A stretch of 64,000 nt of DNA from UBA4722 sp044221135 (GTDB lineage Bacteria; Pseudomonadota; Gammaproteobacteria; DSM-16500). This document shows positions 35,507 to 44,641 of this stretch, in pieces (position 1 is the stretch's first letter; each line of letters starts with the position of its first letter). Below the pieces are notes generated by a model. The model did not search any database, was not told the origin of the DNA, and worked only from the letters and a program-made list of their open reading frames with translations. Location: assembly GCA_044221135.1 (NCBI GenBank), contig JBGAPT010000008.1, forward strand, positions 1-64,000, in the 5' to 3' direction. The translations under genes were made by a program, and so were the position numbers.

Positions 35507-36241
35507 ATGCATATCCGAATATTAGTGAATGGCGCCCATGGCAAAATGGGCCAACTGGCTGTCAAAATAATAGAGGAACACCCTGATTTTCTATTAGTCG
35601 GCACCACACAACGAAATAATGATCTGGCCACTGAAATTAAAAAGAACGAAGCACAAGTCGTCATCGACGTAACTCATGCTGAATCTGTCTTAAAAAATGC
35701 CAATATTATTATTGATACGGGCGCACACCCTGTTATAGGGACAAGCGGCCTGCTACCCGATCAAGTTAAATTATTACAAGAACGCTGCGCCAAACTCAAG
35801 TTAGGAGGTCTTATTGTGCCTAATTTTTCCTTAGCAGCGATATTAATGATGAAATATGCACAAGAAATAGCAAAATATTTTCCACAAGTTGAAATTATTG
35901 AAATGCATCATGCCAGTAAAACAGACAGCCCATCGGGAACAGCCATTCGCACAGCTGAAATGCTAGCCAAAGCGCGCTTGCATACACCTCCGATAATAAA
36001 AAATACCCACGAGACTCTTGCTGGTGCACGCGGTGCGGCCTATCAACAAATTCCTATTCATTCAATACGATTACCCGGTGTTATGGCAAACCAGCAAATT
36101 ATTTTTGGTGATCATGGAGAAACACTGACTCTGCGCTATGACACTATTGATCGGAGTTGCTATGCGCCCGGGATTATTTTGGCGTGTCAAAAAGTCTTAC
36201 TGTTAGATCAGTTGGTCTATGGATTGGAGCAGATTATTTAA
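35507..36241 (+). CDS. dapB: 4-hydroxy-tetrahydrodipicolinate reductase
   Basis: 244 residues from the ATG at 35,507 (MHIRILVNGAHGKMG), preferred over an ATG five codons upstream because the Rossmann fold begins there. The NAD(P)H loop NGAHGKMGQ, the catalytic segment EIIEMHHASKTDSPSGTA and a DHGETLTLRYD-like motif are present. Lysine/diaminopimelate pathway, needed for peptidoglycan. Shorter than E. coli DapB (273). A short divergent promoter region of about 120 bp separates it from rppH. Confidence 0.95.
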   Translation: MHIRILVNGAHGKMGQLAVKIIEEHPDFLLVGTTQRNNDLATEIKKNEAQVVIDVTHAESVLKNANIIIDTGAHPVIGTSGLLPDQVKLLQERCAKLKLGGLIVPNFSLAAILMMKYAQEIAKYFPQVEIIEMHHASKTDSPSGTAIRTAEMLAKARLHTPPIIKNTHETLAGARGAAYQQIPIHSIRLPGVMANQQIIFGDHGETLTLRYDTIDRSCYAPGIILACQKVLLLDQLVYGLEQII

Positions 36242-36332
36242 GCTTATTATTTCAGAATTAAGTTAATAAATTTGAGATCCATATCATTTTGCTAGATACT
36301 ATACATAGTATTTTGTAACTGCTCCTCCCGCA

Positions 36333-36364
36333 CCGTCATTGCGAACGAAGCGAAGCAATGACGG
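36333..36364. repeat. REP-like hairpin between dapB and the kdp operon
   Basis: CCGTCATTGCGAA and TTGCTTCGCT-type halves form an imperfect palindrome (CCGTCATTGC ... GCAATGACGG). This CGTCATTGCGA unit is a common REP-type hairpin in many proteobacteria. It could terminate dapB. Confidence 0.7.
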
Positions 36365-36411
36365 CATAAGAGAGAGTCGCCCAAGTTTGAATACCACAGG
36401 GAACCTCGATC

Positions 36412-36510
36412 ATGGCAGATCTTTTATTCATCAGTATTGCACTCATTTTCTTTATCTTCTGCTTTGCACTGATTCACTTTTTTGATGCCCTATCAAGGAG
36501 CACGGAATGA
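36412..36510 (+). CDS. Small membrane protein upstream of kdpF
   Basis: 32 residues (start MADLLFISIALIFFIFCFAL), a single membrane helix followed by a short polar tail. Small one-helix ORFs of this type often precede kdpF in proteobacterial kdp operons; none has a proven role. It overlaps kdpF by 4 bp (ATGA), which supports translation. No strong ribosome site beyond GGGAAC. Confidence 0.6.
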   Translation: MADLLFISIALIFFIFCFALIHFFDALSRSTE

Positions 36511-36593
36511 GCTTGTATTTAATGTGCGGCATTATTGCATCGCTGCTGTTTGTCTACTTATTAATAGTATTGTTTAAACCAGAAGCTTTCTAA
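36507..36593 (+). CDS. kdpF: KdpF, small subunit of the Kdp potassium pump
   Basis: 28 residues, one membrane helix ending VLFKPEAF, close to the (Y/F)P(E)xF ending typical of KdpF. It stabilises the KdpFABC complex. It overlaps the preceding 32-codon ORF and is 12 bp before kdpA, with AAGG just upstream of the kdpA start. Confidence 0.8.
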   Translation: MSLYLMCGIIASLLFVYLLIVLFKPEAF

Positions 36594-36605
36594 TAAGGTT
36601 ACGCC

Positions 36606-38423
36606 ATGACGGAAAATGGTATCCTCCAACTTATAGTATATCTTTTCATTATTATTGTTTGTACCAAACCGCTAGGCTGGTACATGGCTCAGATTTATGA
36701 AAACAAGCCTTGCGGCTTGAATCGCTTACTCCGACCCCTTGAACATTTCATTTATCAATTAAGCGGCGTGCAACCTCAGCAAGAAATGGGATGGAAGAAA
36801 TACCTCTATACCATGCTTATTTTCAACTTGGTTGGTTTTCTTGCTGTTTATACAATTCAACGATTACAATATTATTTGCCACTGAACCCACAACATTTTT
36901 CTGCAGTGCCACCCACTATTTCTTTCAATACAGCAGCCAGTTTTATCACGAATACAGATTGGCAAGCTTATAGTGGCGAACGCACATTAAGTTATCTGAC
37001 TCAAATGATCGCACTGACTGTGCAAAATTTTTTATCTGCTGCGACAGGAATGTCTTTGCTCATTGCATTCATTCGTGGTCTCGCTAGGCAGGAAACCCAC
37101 AGTCTTGGTAATTTCTGGGTCGATACGGTGCGTGGAATACTTTATATTTTACTACCTCTTTCTTTCATTTTAGCGATTGCTTTATCTGCTCAAGGCGTTA
37201 TCCAAAATTTCAAGCCTTATCAAAAAATACACTTGCTAGAAGCGATCCATTACCAACAACCCAAACAAGACGCCTCTGGACAGCCCATGAAAAATACGCA
37301 AGGCAATCCAATAATAGAAAAAGTAACGATGACAGAACAAGAAATTCCCATGGGGCCTGTCGCATCACAAATTGCGATTAAACAATTAGGCACTAATGGC
37401 GGTGGATTTTTTAATACAAACTCAGCGCATCCTTTTGAAAACCCTACACCTCTCTCTAATTTTTTAGAAATGCTGGCTATTTTACTCATTCCTGCCGCGT
37501 TTTGTTATACCTTTGGCATCATGGTTAAAGATAAGCGACAAGGGTGGGCCCTATTTTTAACAATGCTAATCTTATTTATCCCATTGGCTACCATGACTAT
37601 CTATGCTGAACAAAAAGGAAACCCTATCCTGACCCACATGGGTATTGACCAAACAGCCAAACCCAATCTTTATCCGGGCGGCAATATGGAAGGAAAAGAA
37701 ACTCGCTTTGGTATTGTGAATTCTGCACTCTGGGCTGTCGCAACGACAGCTACTTCGAATGGTTCTGTTAATTCTATGCATGATTCATTTACGCCATTGG
37801 GTGGATTAATTCCGATTTGGTTAATGCATTTGGGTGAAGTGGTATACGGTGGACTAGGATCAGGTTTATATGGAATGTTGATGTTGGTTATGATCACTGT
37901 TTTTGTTGCAGGTTTAATGGTCGGCAGAACACCTGAATATTTAGGGAAAAAAATAGAACCTTTTGAAATGAAAATGGTCACTGTCGCTGTGCTCATTATG
38001 CCATTAGTGGTGTTGGTGTTAACAGCTATAGCATCTGTTACACCGATGGGTGTTTCTTCTATTGCGAATCCTATCGCACATGGCTTTTCTGAAATCTTGT
38101 ATGCATTTACCTCCATGGGCAATAATAATGGCAGTGCTTTTGCTGGGCTCGATGCAACGACACCGTTTTATACTATAGCAGGTGGCGTAGAAATGCTGCT
38201 CCTACGATTTTGGATTGCAATCTCTGTACTTGCAGTTGCAGGATCACTGGCACATAAAAAATTAATGCCAGTCAACTCTGGCACACTACCTACACATACC
38301 TTACTTTTTATTATTTTACTGATAGGAGTAACCTGTATTTTAGGTGCTCTTACTTTTTTTCCAACACTTGCCTTAGGGCCTATTGCTGAATATCTTAGAC
38401 TAGGAGTCATGTATGCCCACTAA
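36606..38423 (+). CDS. kdpA: KdpA, potassium channel-like subunit
   Basis: 605 residues, about ten membrane helices. Selectivity-filter-like segments include TNGGGFFNTNSAHPFENPTP and TSMGNNNGSAF. KdpA binds and conducts K+ in the KdpFABC P-type pump, active at very low external K+. Slightly longer than E. coli KdpA (557), with an insertion around residues 205-255. It overlaps kdpB by 11 bp. Confidence 0.96.
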   Translation: MTENGILQLIVYLFIIIVCTKPLGWYMAQIYENKPCGLNRLLRPLEHFIYQLSGVQPQQEMGWKKYLYTMLIFNLVGFLAVYTIQRLQYYLPLNPQHFSAVPPTISFNTAASFITNTDWQAYSGERTLSYLTQMIALTVQNFLSAATGMSLLIAFIRGLARQETHSLGNFWVDTVRGILYILLPLSFILAIALSAQGVIQNFKPYQKIHLLEAIHYQQPKQDASGQPMKNTQGNPIIEKVTMTEQEIPMGPVASQIAIKQLGTNGGGFFNTNSAHPFENPTPLSNFLEMLAILLIPAAFCYTFGIMVKDKRQGWALFLTMLILFIPLATMTIYAEQKGNPILTHMGIDQTAKPNLYPGGNMEGKETRFGIVNSALWAVATTATSNGSVNSMHDSFTPLGGLIPIWLMHLGEVVYGGLGSGLYGMLMLVMITVFVAGLMVGRTPEYLGKKIEPFEMKMVTVAVLIMPLVVLVLTAIASVTPMGVSSIANPIAHGFSEILYAFTSMGNNNGSAFAGLDATTPFYTIAGGVEMLLLRFWIAISVLAVAGSLAHKKLMPVNSGTLPTHTLLFIILLIGVTCILGALTFFPTLALGPIAEYLRLGVMYAH

Positions 38424-40476
38424 CGTATCATCGTGGAATGCAGCAATATTAAAATCGGCTATTCTTAATTCATTTATAAAACTCACGCCCTATCATCAAA
38501 TACGTAATCCCGTCATGTTCACAGTGTACATAGGCTCATTATTAACATCCGCATTATTTATCCAAGCTATAGCAGGGCATGGCGAAGCGTCGACTTGGTT
38601 TATTTTAGCAATTACTCTTTGGCTTTGGATTACCCTACTCTTCGCCAATTTTGCCGAAGCCATGGCAGAAGGTCGCGGCAAAGCACAAGCATCAGCACTA
38701 CGTAAAGCCCGCCGTGAAATTCAAGCAAAAAAATTAATTAAGCCAGAACGCAATGCCAAAGTGACTTTAGTGCAATCTGTCAAATTAAAAGAAGGTGATA
38801 TGGTATTAGTTGAAGCAGGTGATTTTATTCCTAGCGATGGTGAAGTAGTTGAAGGGATCGCCTCAGTCAACGAAAGTGCGATTACAGGTGAAAGCGCACC
38901 CGTTATTCGAGAAAGCGGTGGTGATCGCAGCGCTGTCACCGGCGGCACACAAGTTCTTTCAGATTGGCTAATCATACGTGTTACTGTGAATCCAGGTGAA
39001 ACATTCATCGATCAAATGATTGCATTAGTCGAAGGCGCAAGACGTCAAAAAACACCGAATGAACTTGCGCTCACTATTTTACTTGCAGGACTCACTATTG
39101 TTTTTTTGCTAGCCTGCTCTACTTTATTACCTTTTTCAATCTATAGCGTGCATGCTGCGGGTACAGGCCAGGCTGTTTCAGTGACCGTACTCGTTGCTTT
39201 ATTTGTTTGTCTAGCCCCTACCACTATTGCAGGATTACTTTCTGCCATTGGCATTGCCGGAATGGACCGTATGATTCAATCTAATGTCATCGCTTTATCT
39301 GGACGTGCTATCGAAGCTGCGGGTGATATAGACATTTTAATACTAGATAAAACTGGCACAATTACACTAGGCAATCGTCAAGCCACTGAATTTATTCCAG
39401 CAGACGGTGTTCGTATCGACCAATTAGCAGATGCGGCACAGCTTGCATCGCTAGCCGATGAAACACCAGAAGGACGCAGTATTGTCATATTAGCGAAAGA
39501 AAAATATGGCTTACGTGGTCGCGACATTAACGAACTCAATGCAACATTTATTCCTTTTACAGCCCAAACACGCATGAGTGGCGCCAATTTGGCAGGCAGA
39601 CAAATTCGTAAAGGTGCAACAGAAGCGATTGAAATGCATTTAAAAGAAATGAATAGTACTTTTCCGGCTTGCATGCAGGACAAAATTGCAGCCATTTCCC
39701 GTCAAGGCGGAACACCCTTAGTTGTAGTGGATGGCATCACCGTATTGGGTGTCATTCATCTCAAAGATATTGTTAAAGGAGGTATTCGTGAACGCTTTCT
39801 TGAATTAAGAAAAATGGGAATCAAAACCATTATGGTCACAGGCGATAATCCATTAACAGCAGCTGCTATTGCAGCCGAAGCAGGTGTAGATGATTTTCTC
39901 GCAAATGCAACGCCTGCAGATAAACTGAAACTCATTCGAAGATTACAATCAGAAGGCCATTTAGTTGCAATGACCGGTGATGGTACCAACGATGCGCCCG
40001 CGTTAGCACAAGCAGATGTCGCCGTAGCGATGAATACAGGGACACAAGCCGCCAAAGAGGCAGGAAATTTAGTTGATTTAGATTCGAATCCAACAAAATT
40101 AATTGAAGTGGTTGAAATTGGAAAACAATTACTCATGACACGCGGTGCATTAACTACTTTTAGCATTGCCAATGATATCGCAAAATATTTTGCTATCATA
40201 CCTGCTGCTTTTTCTACAACGTATCCTGCATTGAACAAACTCAATATCATGCATCTTTCAACACCTGAACATGCTATTTTATCTACTGTCATTTTCAATG
40301 CATTTATTATTATTTTATTGCTCCCACTTGCATTACGTGGTGTCAGTTACCGTAGGGTATCTGCCGCACGTTTACTACAAAATAATGTTATTATCTATGG
40401 ACTGGGTGGATTGATAATACCTTTTATAGGTATCAAGTTAATTGATCTATTGTTATCACTATCACAGTTACTTTAA
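38413..40476 (+). CDS. kdpB: KdpB, P-type ATPase subunit of the K+ pump
   Basis: 687 residues, near the family length. The TGES loop (AITGESAPVIRESGGD), phosphorylation motif DKTGTITLGNR, and hinge GDGTNDAPALAQADV are intact. It hydrolyses ATP to drive K+ uptake. Overlap with kdpA and a 16-bp gap to kdpC indicate one operon. Confidence 0.97.
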   Translation: MPTNVSSWNAAILKSAILNSFIKLTPYHQIRNPVMFTVYIGSLLTSALFIQAIAGHGEASTWFILAITLWLWITLLFANFAEAMAEGRGKAQASALRKARREIQAKKLIKPERNAKVTLVQSVKLKEGDMVLVEAGDFIPSDGEVVEGIASVNESAITGESAPVIRESGGDRSAVTGGTQVLSDWLIIRVTVNPGETFIDQMIALVEGARRQKTPNELALTILLAGLTIVFLLACSTLLPFSIYSVHAAGTGQAVSVTVLVALFVCLAPTTIAGLLSAIGIAGMDRMIQSNVIALSGRAIEAAGDIDILILDKTGTITLGNRQATEFIPADGVRIDQLADAAQLASLADETPEGRSIVILAKEKYGLRGRDINELNATFIPFTAQTRMSGANLAGRQIRKGATEAIEMHLKEMNSTFPACMQDKIAAISRQGGTPLVVVDGITVLGVIHLKDIVKGGIRERFLELRKMGIKTIMVTGDNPLTAAAIAAEAGVDDFLANATPADKLKLIRRLQSEGHLVAMTGDGTNDAPALAQADVAVAMNTGTQAAKEAGNLVDLDSNPTKLIEVVEIGKQLLMTRGALTTFSIANDIAKYFAIIPAAFSTTYPALNKLNIMHLSTPEHAILSTVIFNAFIIILLLPLALRGVSYRRVSAARLLQNNVIIYGLGGLIIPFIGIKLIDLLLSLSQLL

Positions 40477-40492
40477 AAAGGATAGGCTATTC

Positions 40493-41071
40493 ATGGAAGT
40501 ACTTAAACAATTAAAGACTGCAATGATCTTGTTGCTGATTTTGACGCTATTAACAGGCCTTCTTTACCCTGTCATTGTAACAAGCATCGCTCAGCTATTT
40601 TTTCCTTTTCAAGCCAATGGCAGCCTGATAAAAAATAACAATCAATTTATTGGATCACAATTAATCGGCCAATCCTTCACAAAGGAAAATTATTTTTGGG
40701 GCCGCCCATCCGCCACGACACCCTTCCCTAATAATCCAGAAAATTCATTAGGCTCTAATTTGAGCGCGGTAAATTTAGATTTTTTGTCTACTGTAAAAAC
40801 CCGCATCGCACTATTACAACAGCATGATCCAAAAAAACAAAAAATAATTCCAGTTGATTTGGTCACTGCATCCGCTAGCGGTTTAGATCCTGAAATAAGC
40901 CCTTTTGCTGCAATGTATCAAGTATCCAGAATCGCCAAAGCCCGAAAAATATCCGAACAAAAAATTTTGGTATTAATTCGACAGTTAACAAAAAATCGAT
41001 ATTTAGGAGTTTTAGGCGAACCACGGGTCAATGTACTTCAACTTAATCTTGCGCTAAATAATTTATTATAG
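40493..41071 (+). CDS. kdpC: KdpC, accessory subunit of the K+ pump
   Basis: 192 residues from the ATG at 40,493, preceded by AAAAGGATAGG. One N-terminal membrane helix, then the periplasmic KdpC domain with GSQLIGQSF, FWGRPSAT, ASGSGLDPEIS-like SASGLDPEISPFAA and the C-terminal ILVLIRQLTKNRYLG. KdpC assists K+ and ATP binding in the complex. Confidence 0.95.
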   Translation: MEVLKQLKTAMILLLILTLLTGLLYPVIVTSIAQLFFPFQANGSLIKNNNQFIGSQLIGQSFTKENYFWGRPSATTPFPNNPENSLGSNLSAVNLDFLSTVKTRIALLQQHDPKKQKIIPVDLVTASASGLDPEISPFAAMYQVSRIAKARKISEQKILVLIRQLTKNRYLGVLGEPRVNVLQLNLALNNLL

Positions 41072-41079
41072 GATATACC

Positions 41080-43026
41080 ATGCAAAAAAAACGTCTTAGC
41101 CCAGAAAAATTTTTAAAACAAGCGCAAGAAGAAGAGCACCATCAATTGCATGGAAAGCTTAAAATATATCTAGGTGCAGCGCCCGGCGTAGGCAAAACGT
41201 ATAACATGATAGAAGAAGCACTCACTCAGCATGCTCAAGGATTAGATGTAGTAATAGGCATCATCGAATCACATGGTCGGCATGAAATTGAATTATTGCT
41301 TCATGATTTGGAAATAATCCCTCGTCAAAAAATAGAGTACCGTGGGCAACAACTCACAGAATTTGATTTGGATGCCGCATTAAAACGAAATCCCGGAATC
41401 ATCTTAATTGATGAAATGGCTCATACCAATGCACCCGGCCTGCGACACGCTAAACGCTGGCAAGATATTAAAGAACTTTTAGATCGCGGAATTAATGTCT
41501 ACACTACACTCAATGTACAACATATTGAAAGTTTAAATGATGCGGTATCGCAAATTCTTCATACACATGTCAAAGAAACGGTGCCTGATTTCATGTTAGA
41601 ACTTGCTGATACAATCGAGCTCATTGACTTGCCGCCTGAAGATCTATTGAAACGTTTAAAAGAAGGAAAAGTGTATATACCAGAACAAGCTTCCTTAGCA
41701 ACAGAACATTTTTTTCGTAAAGGTAATTTATCAGCACTGCGAGAATTAGCATTACGTATCACTGCAGAGCGGGTAGAGGCACAAGTTCTTTTATATAGAC
41801 AAGGCCTAGGAATCAAACATGTTTGGCCAACAAAAGCAAAACTCCTGGTTTGCGTTAGTGCCAAATACAAATCGACTAAATTAATTCGAACTACGCGCCG
41901 CCTGGCAAGTCGACTAAAAGCAGAATGGCTCGCTATCTACGTCGATACACCCGAGCTGAAAGTATCCGAAGAAAAGCGCAATAGCGCCATTCAAAACTTA
42001 CATTTAGCTGAACGTTTAGGCGCTACAACAACTATTTTAACAGGCCTCAATGTAAGCAAAGAAATTATGGATTTTGCTCGCGAACACAATGTCACAAGCA
42101 TTGTCATCGGAAAACAAATTCGTTCACCGTGGAGAGATTTACTGTTTGGAAGTTTAGCTGATAAAATAATTCGCCAAAGCGGTGAGATTGACGTATATCT
42201 TATTACTGGTGAATTTGATGACACCAATACAACTCCCTCTAATCAAGATAAAAAAATCCCATGGCGAACCTACGGCATTGCAGTCCTAACGGTTTCCGCA
42301 ATCACTTTTATTAAATATTTTTTTAATGATTACTTACACAGTAGCAGCATCGCTATGCTCTATCTAATTGGTGTCGCTATCGTTGCATCATTTGGAGAAT
42401 TTGGATCTGCACTATTAGCTTCTATTCTAAGTGTAATAGCTTTCCGTTTTTGCTTTATTCCACCTTTCTACTGTTTTTCAATAAATGAAACCTCTTCTAA
42501 TTTAAATTTGTTACTTTTATTTATACTGACACAAATCATTAGCTATTTAGCTATCATTTCACGTCGCCAAGTTAAAGCTGTACATCTTGCTGAGCATCAC
42601 ACAAATGCTTTATATAATCTTTCTCGTCAATTAGCCTCTACTCGAGGGGTCGACAATTTACTTTCCACTGCAGTAAGCTATTTAGCTGAATTACTAGATA
42701 GCGATGTCATCGCACTGCTTTTTGAAAATAATTCACTTGTTATTCACGCAAAATCTGGCCCCGTCGCTATTTTAAATGATAAAGAAAAAAGTATTGCGCA
42801 ATGGGTTTATGATTTGGGACAAAGCGCCGGTTTAGGTACAGATACATTACCTCTTTCTGATGCAAGCTACGTTCCACTTCTTACCTCTAGAAAATCAATT
42901 GGCGTCTTAAGAGTCTACCCTAATAAACCTCTACGTTTATTCACTCCGGCACAGATGCGCTTGCTGGAATCATGTGTTAACCAAATTGCATTGGCAATTG
43001 AGGTGGATAGATCGCATGAAAATTAA
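41080..43026 (+). CDS. kdpD: Truncated KdpD, sensor part without histidine-kinase domain
   Basis: 648 residues. The KdpD N-terminal domain with Walker A GAAPGVGKTYNM, a Usp-like domain (about 250-370), four membrane helices of DUF4118 (about 390-500) and a GAF-like domain ending VNQIALAIEV are present. A full KdpD is about 890-900 residues; here the frame stops at 43,026 before HisKA and HATPase, and only 42 bp separate it from a convergent unrelated gene. No kdpE follows. It may act as a stand-alone K+/turgor sensor, pair with another kinase, or be a deletion relic. N-terminal-only KdpD forms are known in some bacteria. Confidence 0.9.
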   Translation: MQKKRLSPEKFLKQAQEEEHHQLHGKLKIYLGAAPGVGKTYNMIEEALTQHAQGLDVVIGIIESHGRHEIELLLHDLEIIPRQKIEYRGQQLTEFDLDAALKRNPGIILIDEMAHTNAPGLRHAKRWQDIKELLDRGINVYTTLNVQHIESLNDAVSQILHTHVKETVPDFMLELADTIELIDLPPEDLLKRLKEGKVYIPEQASLATEHFFRKGNLSALRELALRITAERVEAQVLLYRQGLGIKHVWPTKAKLLVCVSAKYKSTKLIRTTRRLASRLKAEWLAIYVDTPELKVSEEKRNSAIQNLHLAERLGATTTILTGLNVSKEIMDFAREHNVTSIVIGKQIRSPWRDLLFGSLADKIIRQSGEIDVYLITGEFDDTNTTPSNQDKKIPWRTYGIAVLTVSAITFIKYFFNDYLHSSSIAMLYLIGVAIVASFGEFGSALLASILSVIAFRFCFIPPFYCFSINETSSNLNLLLLFILTQIISYLAIISRRQVKAVHLAEHHTNALYNLSRQLASTRGVDNLLSTAVSYLAELLDSDVIALLFENNSLVIHAKSGPVAILNDKEKSIAQWVYDLGQSAGLGTDTLPLSDASYVPLLTSRKSIGVLRVYPNKPLRLFTPAQMRLLESCVNQIALAIEVDRSHEN

Positions 43027-43068
43027 GAGTAGTGATAAAAAAATCCGATTTTTATTGAATTTCAGTAT

Positions 43069-44568
43069 TTATTTTTTCATCTGCTTTTTACCAGGAATCA
43101 AAGTATCTATAACCTGTAGCTGATTAGACATATTTCTTTTCGCTTTATAAAAAGAATATTCAGATGACATATTTTTAAAAAAAGTTAATTTAGTTTCTTT
43201 TTCTTCCTTCTTATCAACAGCAAGATCAACCTTCTTACTTGAAATCGCATTATCAATAATCATCTTCATGGCGTAAATAATATTCTTAAAACCAGACAAT
43301 TCGTTAGAAAGCTGGCATTCATTTATTTTTTGGCTAAACATGGCTTTTAACTTCGAATAGGTTTTATCACTTTTATTTTCGCTACCGGCCCATATTACAA
43401 GTTCTCTCTGCAATTCATTAGCCAGTTTTACAACACGCGCTTGATCAAATACATTTTCAAAATGTTCGGCTGTTTTTTTCAAAGCATCTATTTGAACTTC
43501 AAGCGCTTTAATGAATTTAATTTCTGAATCAGCCGAATTAACAACAGCCTCTGCTTTTTGAGCTAGAGACCATTCAACAAGTTTAGGAAAAATTGCCAAG
43601 CCATCCTTTCTAATTTTATCCTCTGAAATGACTGAAAGAGCAACGTCATATTTCTGGCCAAGCAGTGCAATGTAAGTTGCTATTCCCTTTTGAAGAGAAT
43701 TATCAGGATTGACACTTTTTAACGCCTCAAGAGCAAATAACAATTCCAAAGGAGGCACTTCAGATATTTCAGAAGCAGGAATATCCATCAGAAATTTCTT
43801 GCCAACATCAGATACTAAACATTTTCCAAGTGCAGAAAATGAATTCATAGCATTTTCAATATTATTATCTTTTAAAGCTTGGTTAATGTCCGCCAGCGCT
43901 TTTTTTATTTTCAACTGATTACGCTTAGAAAACTCATCAGAAAGTTTATTTATTCGTTTTTTATGAATCTTTGGCACTCTTCTTTTCTTAGGCACAAGCA
44001 ACTTCTTACCCTGCAGCTTATCGACTTTTTCTGCTATTTTTTCATCTACTTTATCTTTCTCGGGAATTTCAGGGTCAGTTAGAAATGCAATGCCAGCAGT
44101 AAACTGTGCTAATCCATACCCTATAATACTACCATGATATGACGTTTCCTTTAGACCTTTACTTAATTTTTCACAATATTTTTTCATGCTTTTTAATTTT
44201 TTTATCGCACTTACATTATCTTTTTTGGTTCGATTAATCAATTCAATTAACACTGGCATCATATCATCTGCAGCAAATTCTTTTTCTTTTTCAAGCGCAC
44301 CAAACAAGTCAGTTACCATTTTTGAAAAATGAACAAGCCTACGCGAAATATCCAGTGATCTTAATCGGTCTTCTGTAATACCTATCTCTTTTGCTATTTC
44401 CATTAATAGCTTTTTTCCCTCTGGATTTTCTTTGTCACTCAATACACTGTTTAACCCTATTATTTTCAGCATCACATCATAAGGAATTTTATCCATGATA
44501 AAAAAGATTTCATCTATTTCACTCGTGAGAAGTTCAAGTTGAGTTGAGATGTGAGTAAAGGATTGCAC
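43069..44568 (-). CDS. Large helical protein of unknown function, candidate Dot/Icm effector
   Basis: 499 residues, Lys/Glu/Leu-rich and predicted mostly alpha-helical, without signal peptide. One weakly hydrophobic segment (GLAQFTAGIAFLTDP) near residue 155. A basic patch (LLVPKKRRVPKIHKKRI, about 195-211) might bind RNA or act as a nuclear localisation-like signal. Near the C-terminus is an acidic block (KKEEKETK) within 45 residues of the end, comparable to the E-block signal of some Dot/Icm substrates. AAGGAGG lies 10 bp upstream of the ATG. It probably shares an operon with the next upstream gene (73-bp gap). No family recognised; effector status is inference. Confidence 0.75.
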   Translation of the reverse strand: MQSFTHISTQLELLTSEIDEIFFIMDKIPYDVMLKIIGLNSVLSDKENPEGKKLLMEIAKEIGITEDRLRSLDISRRLVHFSKMVTDLFGALEKEKEFAADDMMPVLIELINRTKKDNVSAIKKLKSMKKYCEKLSKGLKETSYHGSIIGYGLAQFTAGIAFLTDPEIPEKDKVDEKIAEKVDKLQGKKLLVPKKRRVPKIHKKRINKLSDEFSKRNQLKIKKALADINQALKDNNIENAMNSFSALGKCLVSDVGKKFLMDIPASEISEVPPLELLFALEALKSVNPDNSLQKGIATYIALLGQKYDVALSVISEDKIRKDGLAIFPKLVEWSLAQKAEAVVNSADSEIKFIKALEVQIDALKKTAEHFENVFDQARVVKLANELQRELVIWAGSENKSDKTYSKLKAMFSQKINECQLSNELSGFKNIIYAMKMIIDNAISSKKVDLAVDKKEEKETKLTFFKNMSSEYSFYKAKRNMSNQLQVIDTLIPGKKQMKK

Positions 44569-44641
44569 AGCCTGCCTCCTTTATTTTTGCATGAAGCATT
44601 TAAATAATAAAAATAGCATTCAAGGACCTAATATCAAAAAA

